Part shown: positions 33,334 through 42,264 of the stretch, in pieces
Numbering within the stretch: the first letter of the stretch is position 1
Layout of the letters: every line of letters begins with the position of its first letter
Assembly: GCF_030317115.1 (NCBI RefSeq)
Contig: NZ_JASZYF010000015.1
Coordinates: 1-64,000, forward strand
DNA length: 64,000 bases
Reading direction: 5' to 3'
Origin: Variovorax gracilis
Lineage (GTDB): Bacteria; Pseudomonadota; Gammaproteobacteria; Burkholderiales; Burkholderiaceae_C
Position numbers and translations under genes: made by a program
Notes under the pieces: model-generated
Databases searched by the model: none
The model's input: only the letters and a program-made list of their open reading frames with translations
What the model was told of the DNA's origin: nothing

Positions 33334-33576
33334 CCTGCGAGCGGTTCCCGCGTCGAGCTCCATCACGCATTGCAGCGCTGTTGTTGCATAGGTGGCCGCG
33401 CGCAATGCCTTTTCTATCGCGCGGATTGCTTCCGCTACCGCGCGCATTGAACGCGGCCACGCCATCGTGGTGCCACGCGTGCCCACGGCTGTGGCGGGAG
33501 GCGGTCGCGAAGCGCTTCGATTTGTGGCAAGCTTCCTGCCTACACCGGAAGACCGAAGCTTCAAGGGCAGACCTCA

Positions 33577-34902
33577 ATGCTTCCCACGACCCATTACGCG
33601 AAGAGCGGTGGCGTCAACATCGCTTATCAGACGATTGGCAATGGTCCGCGCGATCTCGTGCTTGTTCCGGGGTGGGTCTCCAATCTCGATGTTTTCTGGG
33701 AGGAGCCAGGGCTGGCGCGGATGCTGTCGCGGCTCGCCTCGTTCTCCCGCCTCATCATGTTCGACAAGAGGGGAACCGGTCTGTCAGACCGCGTCACCGA
33801 CATGCCCAGTCTTGAAGTCCGCATGGACGACGTGCGCGCGGTAATGGACGCAGTGGGCTCGCAACATGCCGCCTTGTTCGGCTATTCGGAAGGAGGCGCG
33901 ATGTGCGCGCTGTTCGCCGCCACATACCCGGATCGAGCCACTGCGCTCATCATGGGCGGTGCTTTTTCGCGGCGCATCAAGGGGCCTGACTATCCGTGGG
34001 GCCCGACCAGGGAACAGGCCCTTGCTTTTGCCGAAGAGGTGGAACGCAACTGGGGCGGGACTGTCGGCATCGAGCAACGGTGGCCGAGCAAAGCCGACGA
34101 CGAACGGTGCCGTCATTGGTGGGCGCACTGGCTGCGCTCCAGTGCGAGCCCTGCCGCGGCGGCTGCGTTGTTGCGCATGAACATGGACATCGATATTCGC
34201 CATGTGCTGCCCGCGGTCCGCGTTCCTACGCTGATCTTGCACAGCCGCAACGAGCGGCTCATCGATTTCGGTGCCAGCCAATACATGTGCGAGCGCATCA
34301 GCGGAGCGAAGCTGGTCGAACTGCACGGCATCGACCACATCCCTTGGGGCTGCGACTGCGAGGTCATTCTCGATGAGGTTGAAGAGTTCCTCACCGGCGT
34401 TCGGAGCGGCACCGAGCCCGAAAGGCTGCTCGTCACTGTCATGTTCACCGACATTGTGGGAGCGACCGAACGCGCCGCCGCGCTGGGCGATCGCGGTTGG
34501 AATGATCTACTCCAAAGTCACCATGCAGTGGTTCGTCGCGAACTGGCGCATTTCCGGGGCCGTGAAATCGACACCGCGGGTGACGGCTTCCTTGCCACCT
34601 TCGACGGGCCGGCTCGCGCCGTCCGCTGCGCGTGCGCGATCTCCCGCGAGGTACGCGCGCTCGGGCTCGAGATCCGTGCCGGGTTGCACACCGGGGAGTG
34701 TGAAGTGATCGGCGACAAGGTTGCGGGCATTGCAGTGCATACAGGTGCGCGTGTGGCGAATCATGCGCAAACGGGCGAGGTGCTTGTTTCGGGCACCGTC
34801 AGGGATCTGGTGGCGGGCTCCGGACTGTCATTTCAGGATCGGGGGATGCGACGCCTGAAGGGAAATTCTGATGAATGGCGGTTGTTTGCCGTGGAGCATT
34901 GA
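33577..34902 (+). CDS. alpha/beta hydrolase fused to a class III nucleotide cyclase
   Basis: The 441-residue protein joins an N-terminal alpha/beta hydrolase (nucleophile elbow Gly-Tyr-Ser-Glu-Gly-Gly near residue 110; C-terminal His-Gly-Ile-Asp-His near 250) to a C-terminal class III cyclase (about 285-440). Cyclase metal residues are seen in Phe-Thr-Asp-Ile-Val-Gly and Ala-Gly-Asp-Gly-Phe, and the Gly-Leu-His-Thr-Gly-Glu block is intact. Asp replaces the usual substrate-lysine position (Glu-Ile-Asp-Thr), which is common in this fused subfamily. The hydrolase part may sense a lipid or ester and control cAMP synthesis. Start 33577 was kept because it begins the hydrolase fold. Confidence 0.85.
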   Translation: MLPTTHYAKSGGVNIAYQTIGNGPRDLVLVPGWVSNLDVFWEEPGLARMLSRLASFSRLIMFDKRGTGLSDRVTDMPSLEVRMDDVRAVMDAVGSQHAALFGYSEGGAMCALFAATYPDRATALIMGGAFSRRIKGPDYPWGPTREQALAFAEEVERNWGGTVGIEQRWPSKADDERCRHWWAHWLRSSASPAAAAALLRMNMDIDIRHVLPAVRVPTLILHSRNERLIDFGASQYMCERISGAKLVELHGIDHIPWGCDCEVILDEVEEFLTGVRSGTEPERLLVTVMFTDIVGATERAAALGDRGWNDLLQSHHAVVRRELAHFRGREIDTAGDGFLATFDGPARAVRCACAISREVRALGLEIRAGLHTGECEVIGDKVAGIAVHTGARVANHAQTGEVLVSGTVRDLVAGSGLSFQDRGMRRLKGNSDEWRLFAVEH

Positions 34903-35421
34903 GGTGTTCACTCCTGTCCCAGGCACATCGCTCGCACACCTTCACGGGGCATCGGCGACGCTCCGAACGGCCGCTCCAGGGCGGCGCTGATCTCGTGGGT
35001 CGGACCACGGGAGCACCGCCACTTTCGCGGGTTGCGAGGCGGGTGGCCCGACGCGCGGGTGGCACGATCCGGAAGGCGACGAGCACACGGCCGCTCATGC
35101 GAAGAAGCCCGAACGTTCTTGAGGATTTGTCGGAAGAGTCGGACGAGTCGGAAGAGGGGCCCGGGTCGGACGAGGCAGTGAAAGGGTTTTTGCGCTGCGT
35201 GCCACGGCCTGCTTGAGTCGCAAGCCCTGGCTTTCGAACGCGCGTCGCGCACCAACCAGGCCGGCGCACAGAAGCCCGATGGCTGCGAGCTGGGGAGGCC
35301 GGCCGGCATCGCGTCCGGACCGCCTTCTTCGAAGACATGGATCGCGATGGCAGGAATGTCGTCTTGGAGCTGAAGGCGAGCGGGATCACCTCGGAGCAAC
35401 TAGTCGCAAGATTTAACGACC
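34903..35421. other. 519-bp intergenic stretch with a 9-bp tandem repeat
   Basis: No supported gene is present. At 35130-35156 a 9-base unit (CGGAAGAGT, CGGACGAGT, CGGAAGAGG) is repeated three times. A short frame just before the next gene (Asn-Val-Val-Leu-Glu-Leu-Lys-Ala-Ser-Gly-Ile, near 35353) is protein-like but too short and starts without a ribosome site, so it may be a remnant. Confidence 0.4.
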
Positions 35422-38400
35422 ATGAGATGCCCTCATTGCCAGCACGACAACCCGGAAGGGGCCAAGTTCTGCAACGACTGTGCGCATCCGCTCCTGTCGG
35501 GAACGCCCGTGGCAATGCATCCTGCGCCGCCGGAGGTATCGATCCGGAGAAATCTGGCCGAAAAGATCATCGACTCCCGGATGGCACTCGAAGGCGAGCG
35601 CAAACAAATCAGCGTGCTCTTTGCCGATATGAAAAGTTCGATGGAGTTGCTGGTCGGGCGTGACCCTGAAGAGGCTCGCAACATCCTCGACCCGATGCTC
35701 GAGCAAATGATGGAAGCGGTCCACTACTACGAGGGCACCGTCAACCAAGTGATGGGCGACGGCATCATGGCACTGTTCGGTGCGCCGATCGCCCATGAAG
35801 ATCACGCAGTGCGTGCATGCTGCGCGGCGCTTCGAATGCAAGCGACTGTGGCACGCTACAGCGAAGGGCTGCGCCGCGCAGGCACCACGCCGGTTGAGAT
35901 CCGGGTGGGCGTCAACTCCGGGGAAGTCGTCGTTCGCTCGATCAGCAGCGACTTGCACATGGACTACACGGCGGTTGGACAGACCACACACCTCGCCGCT
36001 CGCATGGAACAGATGGCGAGCGCGAGTGCGAGCTCGATCCTGATCACCGCCGAGACGCTCCGCCTTGCGCAGGGGCGCATGCTGGCCAATCCGTTGGGGC
36101 CGATCGCCGTCGCGGGTCTGCGCGAGCCGGTCGAGGCCTATGAACTGATCGGTGTCGGCCCGGCGCCGGCCCGGCTGCAGGCCGCGGCAACCCGGGAGCT
36201 GGGTCGATTCGTAGGTCGCGATAGCGAAATGGACGCGTTGGCGGATGCCTTTGACCTTGCAGCCCGGGGCCACGGGCAATTCGTCACGGTGGTCGGCGAG
36301 GCAGGAGTCGGCAAGTCACGCCTTCTGCACGAGTTCGTTCACGCTCGCAGCACCCAGGGCTGCCTCGTCCTCGAAACGGGCTGCGTTTCCTATGGCAGAG
36401 CGAAGGGCTACCTGCCCGTCATCGAAGCACTCAAGACCTACTTCGCGATCGAGGAACGAGACGACGCGCGCAGAGTCCGCGATCGCGTGGCCGCCCGGTT
36501 GCGGTCGCTCGATCGCACTCTGGAGGCCACGCTGCCTGCCCTTTGGGCGCTGCTGGACGTGCTTCCCGAAGACGACCCCTGGCAGCGCCTCGACCCCGGT
36601 CAGCGACGTCAAGCCATCCTCGACGCCCTCAGGAGGCTCGTCCTGCGCGAGAGCCAAGTGCGGCCCGTCGTCCTCGTGTTCGAAGACGTTCACTGGATCG
36701 ACACGGAAACCCGGGCGGTGCTCGACGCATTGGTCGAGGGCCTGCCTGCTGCGAAACTGCTATTGCTTGTGAGCCACCGGCCCGAAGCCAAGCATCAGCG
36801 GCGGCAGAAGACGCAACACCGGCAATTGCGCCTCGAGCCTTTGCCGCGCGCATCCGCCGGGGCGTTGCTCGACGCGCTCTTGGGCCAGGCAAGCGAACTG
36901 CGCGATCTGCGGCAGCACCTCGTCGAGCGCACCGAAGGCAACCCGCTCTTCATCGAGGAATGCGTATCCGCACTGGCCGAGACCGGCGCGCTTGCCGGGT
37001 GCCCGGGCGCCTATCGGTTGGGCCAATCGGCGGAAGCCAAGATCCCCGCGACCGTGCAGGCGATCTTGGCGGCACGCATCGATCGTCTCGATCCTGACGA
37101 CAAGCAGCTGCTGCAAGCGGCTGCCGTGATCGGCAAGGACGTTCCGTTCGCCCTGCTGCGATCGATCGCCGGAGTCGCCGAGGACGTGCTGCGATCGGCG
37201 CTTGCGCGGCTGCAGGCGGCCGAGTTTCTCTACGAGACGGCGCTCTTCCCCGACCGCGCGTTCACGTTCAAACATGCTCTGGCGCATGAGGTCAGCTATG
37301 CGAGTCTGCTCGGCAAACGGCGTCGCGAGTTGCACGCGCGAGTTGTCGCCGCCATCGAAGCACTCTATCGCGATCGAACCGGCGAACATGCCGAATGGCT
37401 GGCCCACCACGCGCTGCGCGGCGGGCTGAAGGTGAAAGCCATCTCATACCTCAACGATGCGGGCACCAGGGCGGTCATGCGCTCGGCCCCTCGCGAAGCG
37501 ATCGGATTCTTCGAAAAGGCGTTGGCCTTGGCAGCGGGCCTGCCTGAAACGCGCGATTCGCTCGTCGGCACCCTCGAGTCACTGGTCGGCCTCGGGCCCG
37601 CGTTGATGGCGACCCAGGGCGGTTGGGACGGGGACGTCCAGGCATGCTATGCACAGGCGCTCGAACTCTGCGATCGTCTGGGCGACACCTCGCGCCGGTT
37701 TCCTGTGCTGTTCGGGCTCTGGGGCTGTCACTGCAGCCGCGGCGAGTACGAGCGTGCAGGGGAATTGGCCGTTGGGCTTCGGCGTGTCGCGGGCGATGAC
37801 GAATACATGCGACTTGAGGCCCGACATTCCTTGTGGTCGACTGCGATCGCACTGGGGCGGCCGAAGGAAGCCCAGCCTCATCTGGACCAGGGCCACCTCC
37901 TCTATCGCCAGCATGAACCCGCGGCATGGTGGAACTACGGCACGCACGACCCTGGGGTTTGCTGCCACCAGATGGGCGCCATTGGCGCGTGGCTGCTCGG
38001 CAACTTCGACCAGGCACGCGACGCCACCATGCGCGGCCTGCAGTTGGCCAGGCGGGTGCGTCATCCGGGCACGACCGTGCTCGCACACCAGCTCGCCGCT
38101 GTCGTCTACTACCACCTTGGCGACCATGGTGCAGCGAACCTGCACGCCAAGGCGGCCTCGAGCCTTGGCCGCGCCCATGGCGTGATGGGCGGGCCCGAGC
38201 ATGCCTCGATCATCCTCGCGCGGCTTCTGGTGGAGGAAGGCCGCACCGAGGAAGCGATTCACATCGCTGAGAAAAGCCTACCGGCCTCATTGCGTGCAGG
38301 TTGGCCCTGGAGCGCCAGCATCAGCTTCGGCCTCGTTGCTGAGATCTACGCGCGGACGGGGCACCCCGCCAAGGGTCTCGACATGCTGCGGTCGCTTGAA

Positions 38401-38703
38401 CCGAAGCAATACGACGGACTCTATGGACCGGAGCTACACCGCCTTTACGGCCACCTGCTGCTGGCCGCCTCCCCGCACGCAACGGATGAAGCCGAAACGC
38501 GCCTTCGCGAGGCCGTCGCGCTGGCCCGCGAACGCCAGATGAAGTCGCTGGAGCTTCGCGCAGCAATGAGCCTCGCGTATTTCCTTGCGCCTCGCGATCG
38601 CCGCGCGGCGCGTGCCGCGCTGTCGGTGGTCGACGACTTCGGCCAAGGCGTTGAAGTCGCCGACCTTCGTACTGCGAGGGCCCTGCGGCGCTGGCTCGCA
38701 TGA
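35422..38703 (+). CDS. class III cyclase fused to AAA ATPase and TPR domains
   Basis: The 1093-residue signalling protein starts with a zinc ribbon (Cys-Pro-His-Cys at 3-6 and Cys-Asn-Asp-Cys at 17-20). A class III cyclase domain follows (about 45-235), with Phe-Ala-Asp-Met-Lys, Gln-Val-Met-Gly-Asp-Gly and Arg-Val-Gly-Val-Asn-Ser-Gly. Next comes an AAA-type ATPase with Walker A Gly-Glu-Ala-Gly-Val-Gly-Lys-Ser and Walker B Val-Leu-Val-Phe-Glu-Asp-Val-His. The last 450 residues are TPR-like helices. Such proteins are cyclase/STAND-type sensors. It lies 520 bases downstream of the other cyclase. The ATG has no strong ribosome site. Confidence 0.88.
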   Translation: MRCPHCQHDNPEGAKFCNDCAHPLLSGTPVAMHPAPPEVSIRRNLAEKIIDSRMALEGERKQISVLFADMKSSMELLVGRDPEEARNILDPMLEQMMEAVHYYEGTVNQVMGDGIMALFGAPIAHEDHAVRACCAALRMQATVARYSEGLRRAGTTPVEIRVGVNSGEVVVRSISSDLHMDYTAVGQTTHLAARMEQMASASASSILITAETLRLAQGRMLANPLGPIAVAGLREPVEAYELIGVGPAPARLQAAATRELGRFVGRDSEMDALADAFDLAARGHGQFVTVVGEAGVGKSRLLHEFVHARSTQGCLVLETGCVSYGRAKGYLPVIEALKTYFAIEERDDARRVRDRVAARLRSLDRTLEATLPALWALLDVLPEDDPWQRLDPGQRRQAILDALRRLVLRESQVRPVVLVFEDVHWIDTETRAVLDALVEGLPAAKLLLLVSHRPEAKHQRRQKTQHRQLRLEPLPRASAGALLDALLGQASELRDLRQHLVERTEGNPLFIEECVSALAETGALAGCPGAYRLGQSAEAKIPATVQAILAARIDRLDPDDKQLLQAAAVIGKDVPFALLRSIAGVAEDVLRSALARLQAAEFLYETALFPDRAFTFKHALAHEVSYASLLGKRRRELHARVVAAIEALYRDRTGEHAEWLAHHALRGGLKVKAISYLNDAGTRAVMRSAPREAIGFFEKALALAAGLPETRDSLVGTLESLVGLGPALMATQGGWDGDVQACYAQALELCDRLGDTSRRFPVLFGLWGCHCSRGEYERAGELAVGLRRVAGDDEYMRLEARHSLWSTAIALGRPKEAQPHLDQGHLLYRQHEPAAWWNYGTHDPGVCCHQMGAIGAWLLGNFDQARDATMRGLQLARRVRHPGTTVLAHQLAAVVYYHLGDHGAANLHAKAASSLGRAHGVMGGPEHASIILARLLVEEGRTEEAIHIAEKSLPASLRAGWPWSASISFGLVAEIYARTGHPAKGLDMLRSLEPKQYDGLYGPELHRLYGHLLLAASPHATDEAETRLREAVALARERQMKSLELRAAMSLAYFLAPRDRRAARAALSVVDDFGQGVEVADLRTARALRRWLA

Positions 38704-38799
38704 CCCCTGGAACCCCGACAACAACCTCCCTGTCAGGTCGGTCTTGCGTCTGACCCGGGTTCGCGCGGCGGACGCGGTGCGGGCTCTGAACGATGCTGG

Positions 38800-39198
38800 C
38801 TATCGGACCAGGTAGTAGGCGGAGAACTCGCCGGTGCCATGCGTGCACCGCTGGAAGCCCGCACGGAGAAGCCACCGCTCGAACCGCGGGCTGGCAATGT
38901 TTTCGATGTAGAGGACACGCGCTTGCAAGCCATGCTTGCCGTCCCGGAAGCGCTCGACCAACCGCGTGAGGTAGCCCTGGCCACGAAGGTCGCTGGACAC
39001 CAGGATGGTCGCGAGGCACAACGCCGGTTCGCCGGGCGTCGAGGGCTTGAACCACGAGTAGCCTGTGTAGGCTTGAAATGCCGGGCTGGTGTACCAGCGC
39101 GTGACGACATTTCGTCTTTGGGGAATGCTGGCTTCAAAATAGGCAAGCCAAGCGAAGAACAGATCCAACTCGGCCTCGACGCTGGGGGTGCAGTTCAT
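38800..39198 (-). CDS. GNAT-family N-acetyltransferase-like protein
   Basis: From ATG 39198 this is a 132-residue protein. The acetyl-CoA loop of the GNAT fold is visible as Val-Ser-Ser-Asp-Leu-Arg-Gly-Gln-Gly-Tyr-Leu-Thr-Arg-Leu (about residues 64-77), followed by the strand Val-Leu-Tyr-Ile-Glu-Asn and the C-terminal aromatic strand Tyr-Tyr-Leu. It is shorter than most GNATs (about 150-160), and an upstream ATG at 39291 would lengthen it with non-GNAT sequence. The substrate is unknown. Confidence 0.65.
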   Translation of the reverse strand: MNCTPSVEAELDLFFAWLAYFEASIPQRRNVVTRWYTSPAFQAYTGYSWFKPSTPGEPALCLATILVSSDLRGQGYLTRLVERFRDGKHGLQARVLYIENIASPRFERWLLRAGFQRCTHGTGEFSAYYLVR

Positions 39199-39477
39199 TT
39201 GCCCATCGTAGGGGCGACGATTCGCAATTGGTGCGGTGCAATAGGACGGCTGCGGCAATCGCAGCGAGGAAATGAGGACTTTCTCCTGCATTAAATAGTC
39301 GTCGCAGTTTCATTCGCAGGGGCAACTCGCCCGAGAACAGGCGCGGATGCCCGACAGCTTCATGACCACGATGACGTTCCAAAGGGATCGAGGGAGTCCC
39401 GTAGGCGGCGCGCATCCTGGGGCAGCGTCGGCTGGCACTGGCTGCCGGGAAGGCACCTGTCACGCGGGCCGACATCG

Positions 39478-40116
39478 TCAAAGAAGCGGCAGTTCAATCA
39501 GACCGGAAAGCGGGACCGAGCCGATTCGCGTGGCGCTTGCAACGACGATGGCACGGTCAGGCCCCTCGGCGAGGTCGGCGAGTGCGCGCCACAAGAGGCG
39601 AATCGATGAGGCGTCGAGTCCGCCCGTGGGTTCATCGAGCAATGTGAGCGCGCGTCCTGAGGCGAGCGCAGCCGCCAACCAGACCTTGCGTTTGGAACCG
39701 GTCGACAGCATGGACATCGGTTTGGCGAGATGCGGAGTCAGGGAGAACCCCTCGCTGAGGGCTCGCCACCTCGCCTCGCTGAAGCGCGCATCACCCGCCT
39801 TGAGCGACGCCGTGCACTCGACCGCGGTGACCTCGTCAAACGCGTCGGTCGTCGGGTCGACGAAGAACACGTTTCGTTGATAGGCCTCCGGCTCGCCATC
39901 AAGTCGGGCGCCTGCAAGGGTCAGCCGGCCGTCAGCGGGCAGGCTGCCCGCCATCCATCGAAGAACCGTCGACTTTCCGCTGCCGGTGTCGCCGTACAAC
40001 AGCGTGACGCCGGCGCCAATGGACGCGCTCCATCCCGCCGCCAGCGGCGGCTGCCCGGGGTGCGCGAAGCACAAGTCCTTGACGTCGAGAATGGGGGCGC
40101 GCGCCGCAGAGTTCAT
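39478..40116 (-). CDS. ABC transporter ATP-binding protein
   Basis: This is a 212-residue single ATPase domain: Walker A Gly-Asp-Thr-Gly-Ser-Gly-Lys-Ser-Thr near residue 43, an atypical signature Leu-Ser-Thr-Gly-Ser-Lys-Arg-Lys (usual Leu-Ser-Gly-Gly), and Walker B Leu-Thr-Leu-Leu-Asp-Glu-Pro-Thr-Gly-Gly-Leu-Asp. The D-loop is present and the H-loop position reads Ser/Ala. No permease gene is adjacent: the next leftward gene is a GNAT and the upstream region holds a frameshifted small membrane gene. Its partner is therefore unknown; it resembles heme-exporter or efflux-type short ATPases. Confidence 0.75.
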   Translation of the reverse strand: MNSAARAPILDVKDLCFAHPGQPPLAAGWSASIGAGVTLLYGDTGSGKSTVLRWMAGSLPADGRLTLAGARLDGEPEAYQRNVFFVDPTTDAFDEVTAVECTASLKAGDARFSEARWRALSEGFSLTPHLAKPMSMLSTGSKRKVWLAAALASGRALTLLDEPTGGLDASSIRLLWRALADLAEGPDRAIVVASATRIGSVPLSGLIELPLL

Positions 40117-40150
40117 GACGCAAGCCTACAGCCACGCAGGCAACGGCCTT

Positions 40151-40401
40151 TCAATCCTTGCCCCACCGCCACCTGGGCGGCTCTCCCTCGACCCAGCACA
40201 CGGCGACAAGGACGAGGCTCAGGGCCGTGGCAAGCAAGACAAAAGCGAGGGGCTCCCGGTCCGGACGGCAAAGCAGCGCAGCCAAGCCCAGCAGCGCCAA
40301 GTAGGCGACAAGCACGGCCCGGCCTTGCCAGCAGGTATCGGGACGCCCCAACCCCAACCATAGCGCTTCGCTGGAAACCAATACGGGTGCTCGCGTGGCA
40401 T
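40151..40401 (-). pseudogene. frameshifted small membrane protein gene
   Basis: From ATG 40401 one frame reads Glu-His-Pro-Tyr-Trp-Phe-Pro-Ala-Lys-Arg-Tyr-Gly-Trp-Gly-Trp-Gly. This is the start of a widespread small membrane protein family that continues with a Trp-Gln-Gly motif and two membrane helices. That continuation (Asp-Thr-Cys-Trp-Gln-Gly, then two hydrophobic segments, ending Trp-Gly-Lys-Asp) is found in a different frame from about 40338 down to the stop at 40151. A single indel near 40338-40345 explains it. Either the gene is broken or the sequence has an error. Confidence 0.6.
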
Positions 40402-40480
40402 TCGTTGTCTCCTGTCATCCCGTGTCGCTTCGACGTGGCCGAAGACGGCCGCGCACGGTCCGGTGCTGCGGTCTTGCAAC

Positions 40481-40843
40481 CTAGTTCCCCAACAGTGCGA
40501 TGAGCGCATACACGCCGGCGAGAGCCCAGCTCACGGCCCGCGCGTTGTCCACGCTCTCCTTGGGAATGGGGATCAGCACGGCTCGCCTCCACGCCCACAT
40601 GTTGGAGGCGACGCTCAAGCAAACGCCGCTCACGGCCAGGGACCAGGACATCGCGCCGGCAGCCGCGACCATCGACCCCAAGAGGACGAGGAATGTTCCG
40701 ACGACGATGCCGCTGGACGTACTTGCGAGCACATGCGACAGGCCGCCGCATTTCGCGCACTTCGCAGGAAAGCGGCGGTCCGACCAGCGTTTGGCGAGGC
40801 CGGGGATGCTCAGTGCTCGGCAACGGGGGCAGGCGTATTTCAT
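40481..40843 (-). CDS. zinc-ribbon membrane hypothetical protein
   Basis: The 120-residue protein has an N-terminal zinc ribbon (Cys-Pro-Arg-Cys at 5-8 and Cys-Ala-Lys-Cys at 29-32) followed by three hydrophobic helices (about 45-62, 64-80 and 102-118). No family name is recognised; the layout is common in small Burkholderiales membrane proteins. ATG 40843 begins right at the ribbon. Confidence 0.55.
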   Translation of the reverse strand: MKYACPRCRALSIPGLAKRWSDRRFPAKCAKCGGLSHVLASTSSGIVVGTFLVLLGSMVAAAGAMSWSLAVSGVCLSVASNMWAWRRAVLIPIPKESVDNARAVSWALAGVYALIALLGN

Positions 40844-41376
40844 TCAGAACCGAAGTCGGGGTTGGCCGATTCTTGCTGCGACAAGGTCAGTGTGCACACG
40901 CAATTCTGAGGAGCTGCCGAAACTTGCACAACGAGGCGTCGCCTCGGATCCTTGTTCCCGCGCCCTGTTGTGCTCGAAGCGGAGGACCCCGGTCACTGCG
41001 TCGTCGCCTCGGCTCAGTGCACCTGAAGTTCGGTGAGGTCATTCCTGGGTGCAGGCACTGGGGCGCAGCTCTGTGACACCCGTACGGTGAAGACGCCGTT
41101 CCGGGCGCCGGCGACCGGCTTGTCGCCTATTCCCGCCGCACCTACCGAAGGCAGAAGTGCTGGCAAGGGCGCCATGGAGGCCCATAGGACGGCCGCCAGG
41201 GTCCGACCTCCGGACTGGCATCTGCACCTGTGCGAGCTTGCGCGGCTCACGCACGCTCGACCAAGGCATCCGCCGCACCTTGTCGGTGAAGCCATCAAGC
41301 GGCGCATTCATCAATGCCTCGTGTTGACGACACCGGTGATTTCAGGGCGACCGATACCTGGTGGCCGACATCCGTC
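40844..41376. other. 533-bp stretch without a firmly supported gene
   Basis: On the minus strand a frame ending at 41014 contains a hydrophobic signal-like stretch (Ala-Ala-Val-Leu-Trp-Ala-Ser-Met-Ala) and ends in strand-like sequence (Gly-Val-Phe-Thr-Val-Arg-Val-Ser). It could be a small exported protein downstream of the toxin-like gene, but its start cannot be defined. Nothing else is seen. Confidence 0.3.
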
Positions 41377-41850
41377 CTACGCCGAACGACGCGATACCAA
41401 AAAGGCATCCCCGTGGTCACCTGGGCGGGACGCGGAATCGATGATGTCCCGCCACGACTTTCCGGCGGCCCTGAGTTGATCGGCGCTGGGGCCTATGGCG
41501 TTGCCGTAGCGCGCCAGCGTTCTGGCGACGATGCGGTCCACGACCGGGGCGGGCGTGAGGTCGCGATACGTGTGCTTGAGGGCGTTGCGCTGCTCCACCA
41601 CCCAACGCGCCACGTCCTCCTGGCTGGCGCCAGACCGAAGCATCGCTGCAGCCGCATCGCGGAGTTCAGCGACAGCGGACTCATACTTCAAGCGCAAGGC
41701 ATGGCTGCGGGCCGCTCCGCCCGCCGTTTGCTCCGGCGGCGTGCCAGCGCGCGGTCCTGCCGGAGATGGGTCGGCGGGCGGTTCGGTCGCGACTGCAAAC
41801 TGCCTTCCCGACGCGTCGCCCACCCCGCCTGGGCTAGTCCAGCGATGCAT
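41377..41850 (-). CDS. putative orphan polymorphic-toxin C-terminal domain
   Basis: This is a 157-residue protein with a disordered Pro/Ala/Gly-rich N-terminus (1-50) and a compact domain whose end reads Arg-Asn-Ala-Leu-Lys, then Arg-Tyr-Gly-Asn-Ala-Ile-Gly-Pro-Ser, then Gly-Lys-Ser-Trp-Arg-Asp-Ile-Ile-Asp-Ser-Ala-Ser-Arg-Pro-Gly. This resembles toxin tips of Rhs or filamentous-haemagglutinin-type polymorphic toxins (Tyr-Gly-x-x-x-Gly-Pro and Gly-Lys-Ser-Trp motifs). That is recalled similarity, not a computed match. No Rhs or secretion carrier is attached. Its ATG overlaps the upstream gene's stop by 17 bases, so the pair is co-translated. Confidence 0.4.
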   Translation of the reverse strand: MHRWTSPGGVGDASGRQFAVATEPPADPSPAGPRAGTPPEQTAGGAARSHALRLKYESAVAELRDAAAAMLRSGASQEDVARWVVEQRNALKHTYRDLTPAPVVDRIVARTLARYGNAIGPSADQLRAAGKSWRDIIDSASRPGDHGDAFLVSRRSA

Positions 41851-42214
41851 TTCGATATTCCGCGTAGGCCGTGGGGCGGAAATTCGCCACCGGCACGGTG
41901 AGCTCTGCATCTGAAAGGACGACGCGGACGTTGCCCTCTTCGCGCGTCCAGCAACCACGCGCTGCCTGTCCGTCCCAGGTCGACAGGAAACAGACTCGAC
42001 CCGGCGCAGGACATTCGCCTTGGGTATCGGTCAGTTGCAGCAGACGAACCGGGCTTCCATCCGCCACGAAGAGGACGCTTGGCGCGAGGTCGCAGCCAAC
42101 CACGCAAGTGCAGCAGAGGAAAACCACCAGCCACCACGCGGGGCCCTCAGCCGGGTCTGAGGGGTCCGACTTCGGCGGCTGAAGCAACCGGGTCAAAGGA
42201 TTGAGATTGAACAT
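41834..42214 (-). CDS. membrane-anchored hypothetical protein upstream of the toxin-like gene
   Basis: This 126-residue protein has a Pro-rich N-terminus, one hydrophobic helix with clustered cysteines (Val-Val-Phe-Leu-Cys-Cys-Thr-Cys-Val-Val-Gly-Cys, about 30-41) and a beta-rich extracytoplasmic domain with two more cysteines in Cys-Pro-Ala-Pro-Gly-Arg-Val-Cys. Its overlap with the putative toxin gene suggests a functional pair, perhaps an anchored carrier or immunity protein, but no family is recognised. Confidence 0.45.
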   Translation of the reverse strand: MFNLNPLTRLLQPPKSDPSDPAEGPAWWLVVFLCCTCVVGCDLAPSVLFVADGSPVRLLQLTDTQGECPAPGRVCFLSTWDGQAARGCWTREEGNVRVVLSDAELTVPVANFRPTAYAEYRNASLD

Positions 42215-42235
42215 GATTCAGGTCCATCAATGCAA

Positions 42236-42264
42236 AAAGGCAACGAGTTGAACTCGTTGCCTTT
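42236..42264 (-). terminator. 29-bp palindrome with U-tract on the minus strand
   Basis: AAAGGCAACGAGTT and AACTCGTTGCCTTT are exact inverse copies separated by one base, giving at least a 12-bp stem with a 5-base loop. Read leftward it is followed by TTTTTGCA, as in an intrinsic terminator for minus-strand transcripts arriving from the right. It lies only 22 bases upstream of the leftward gene at 42214, so it would also insulate that gene from read-through. No minus-strand gene is supported just to its right. Confidence 0.65.
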
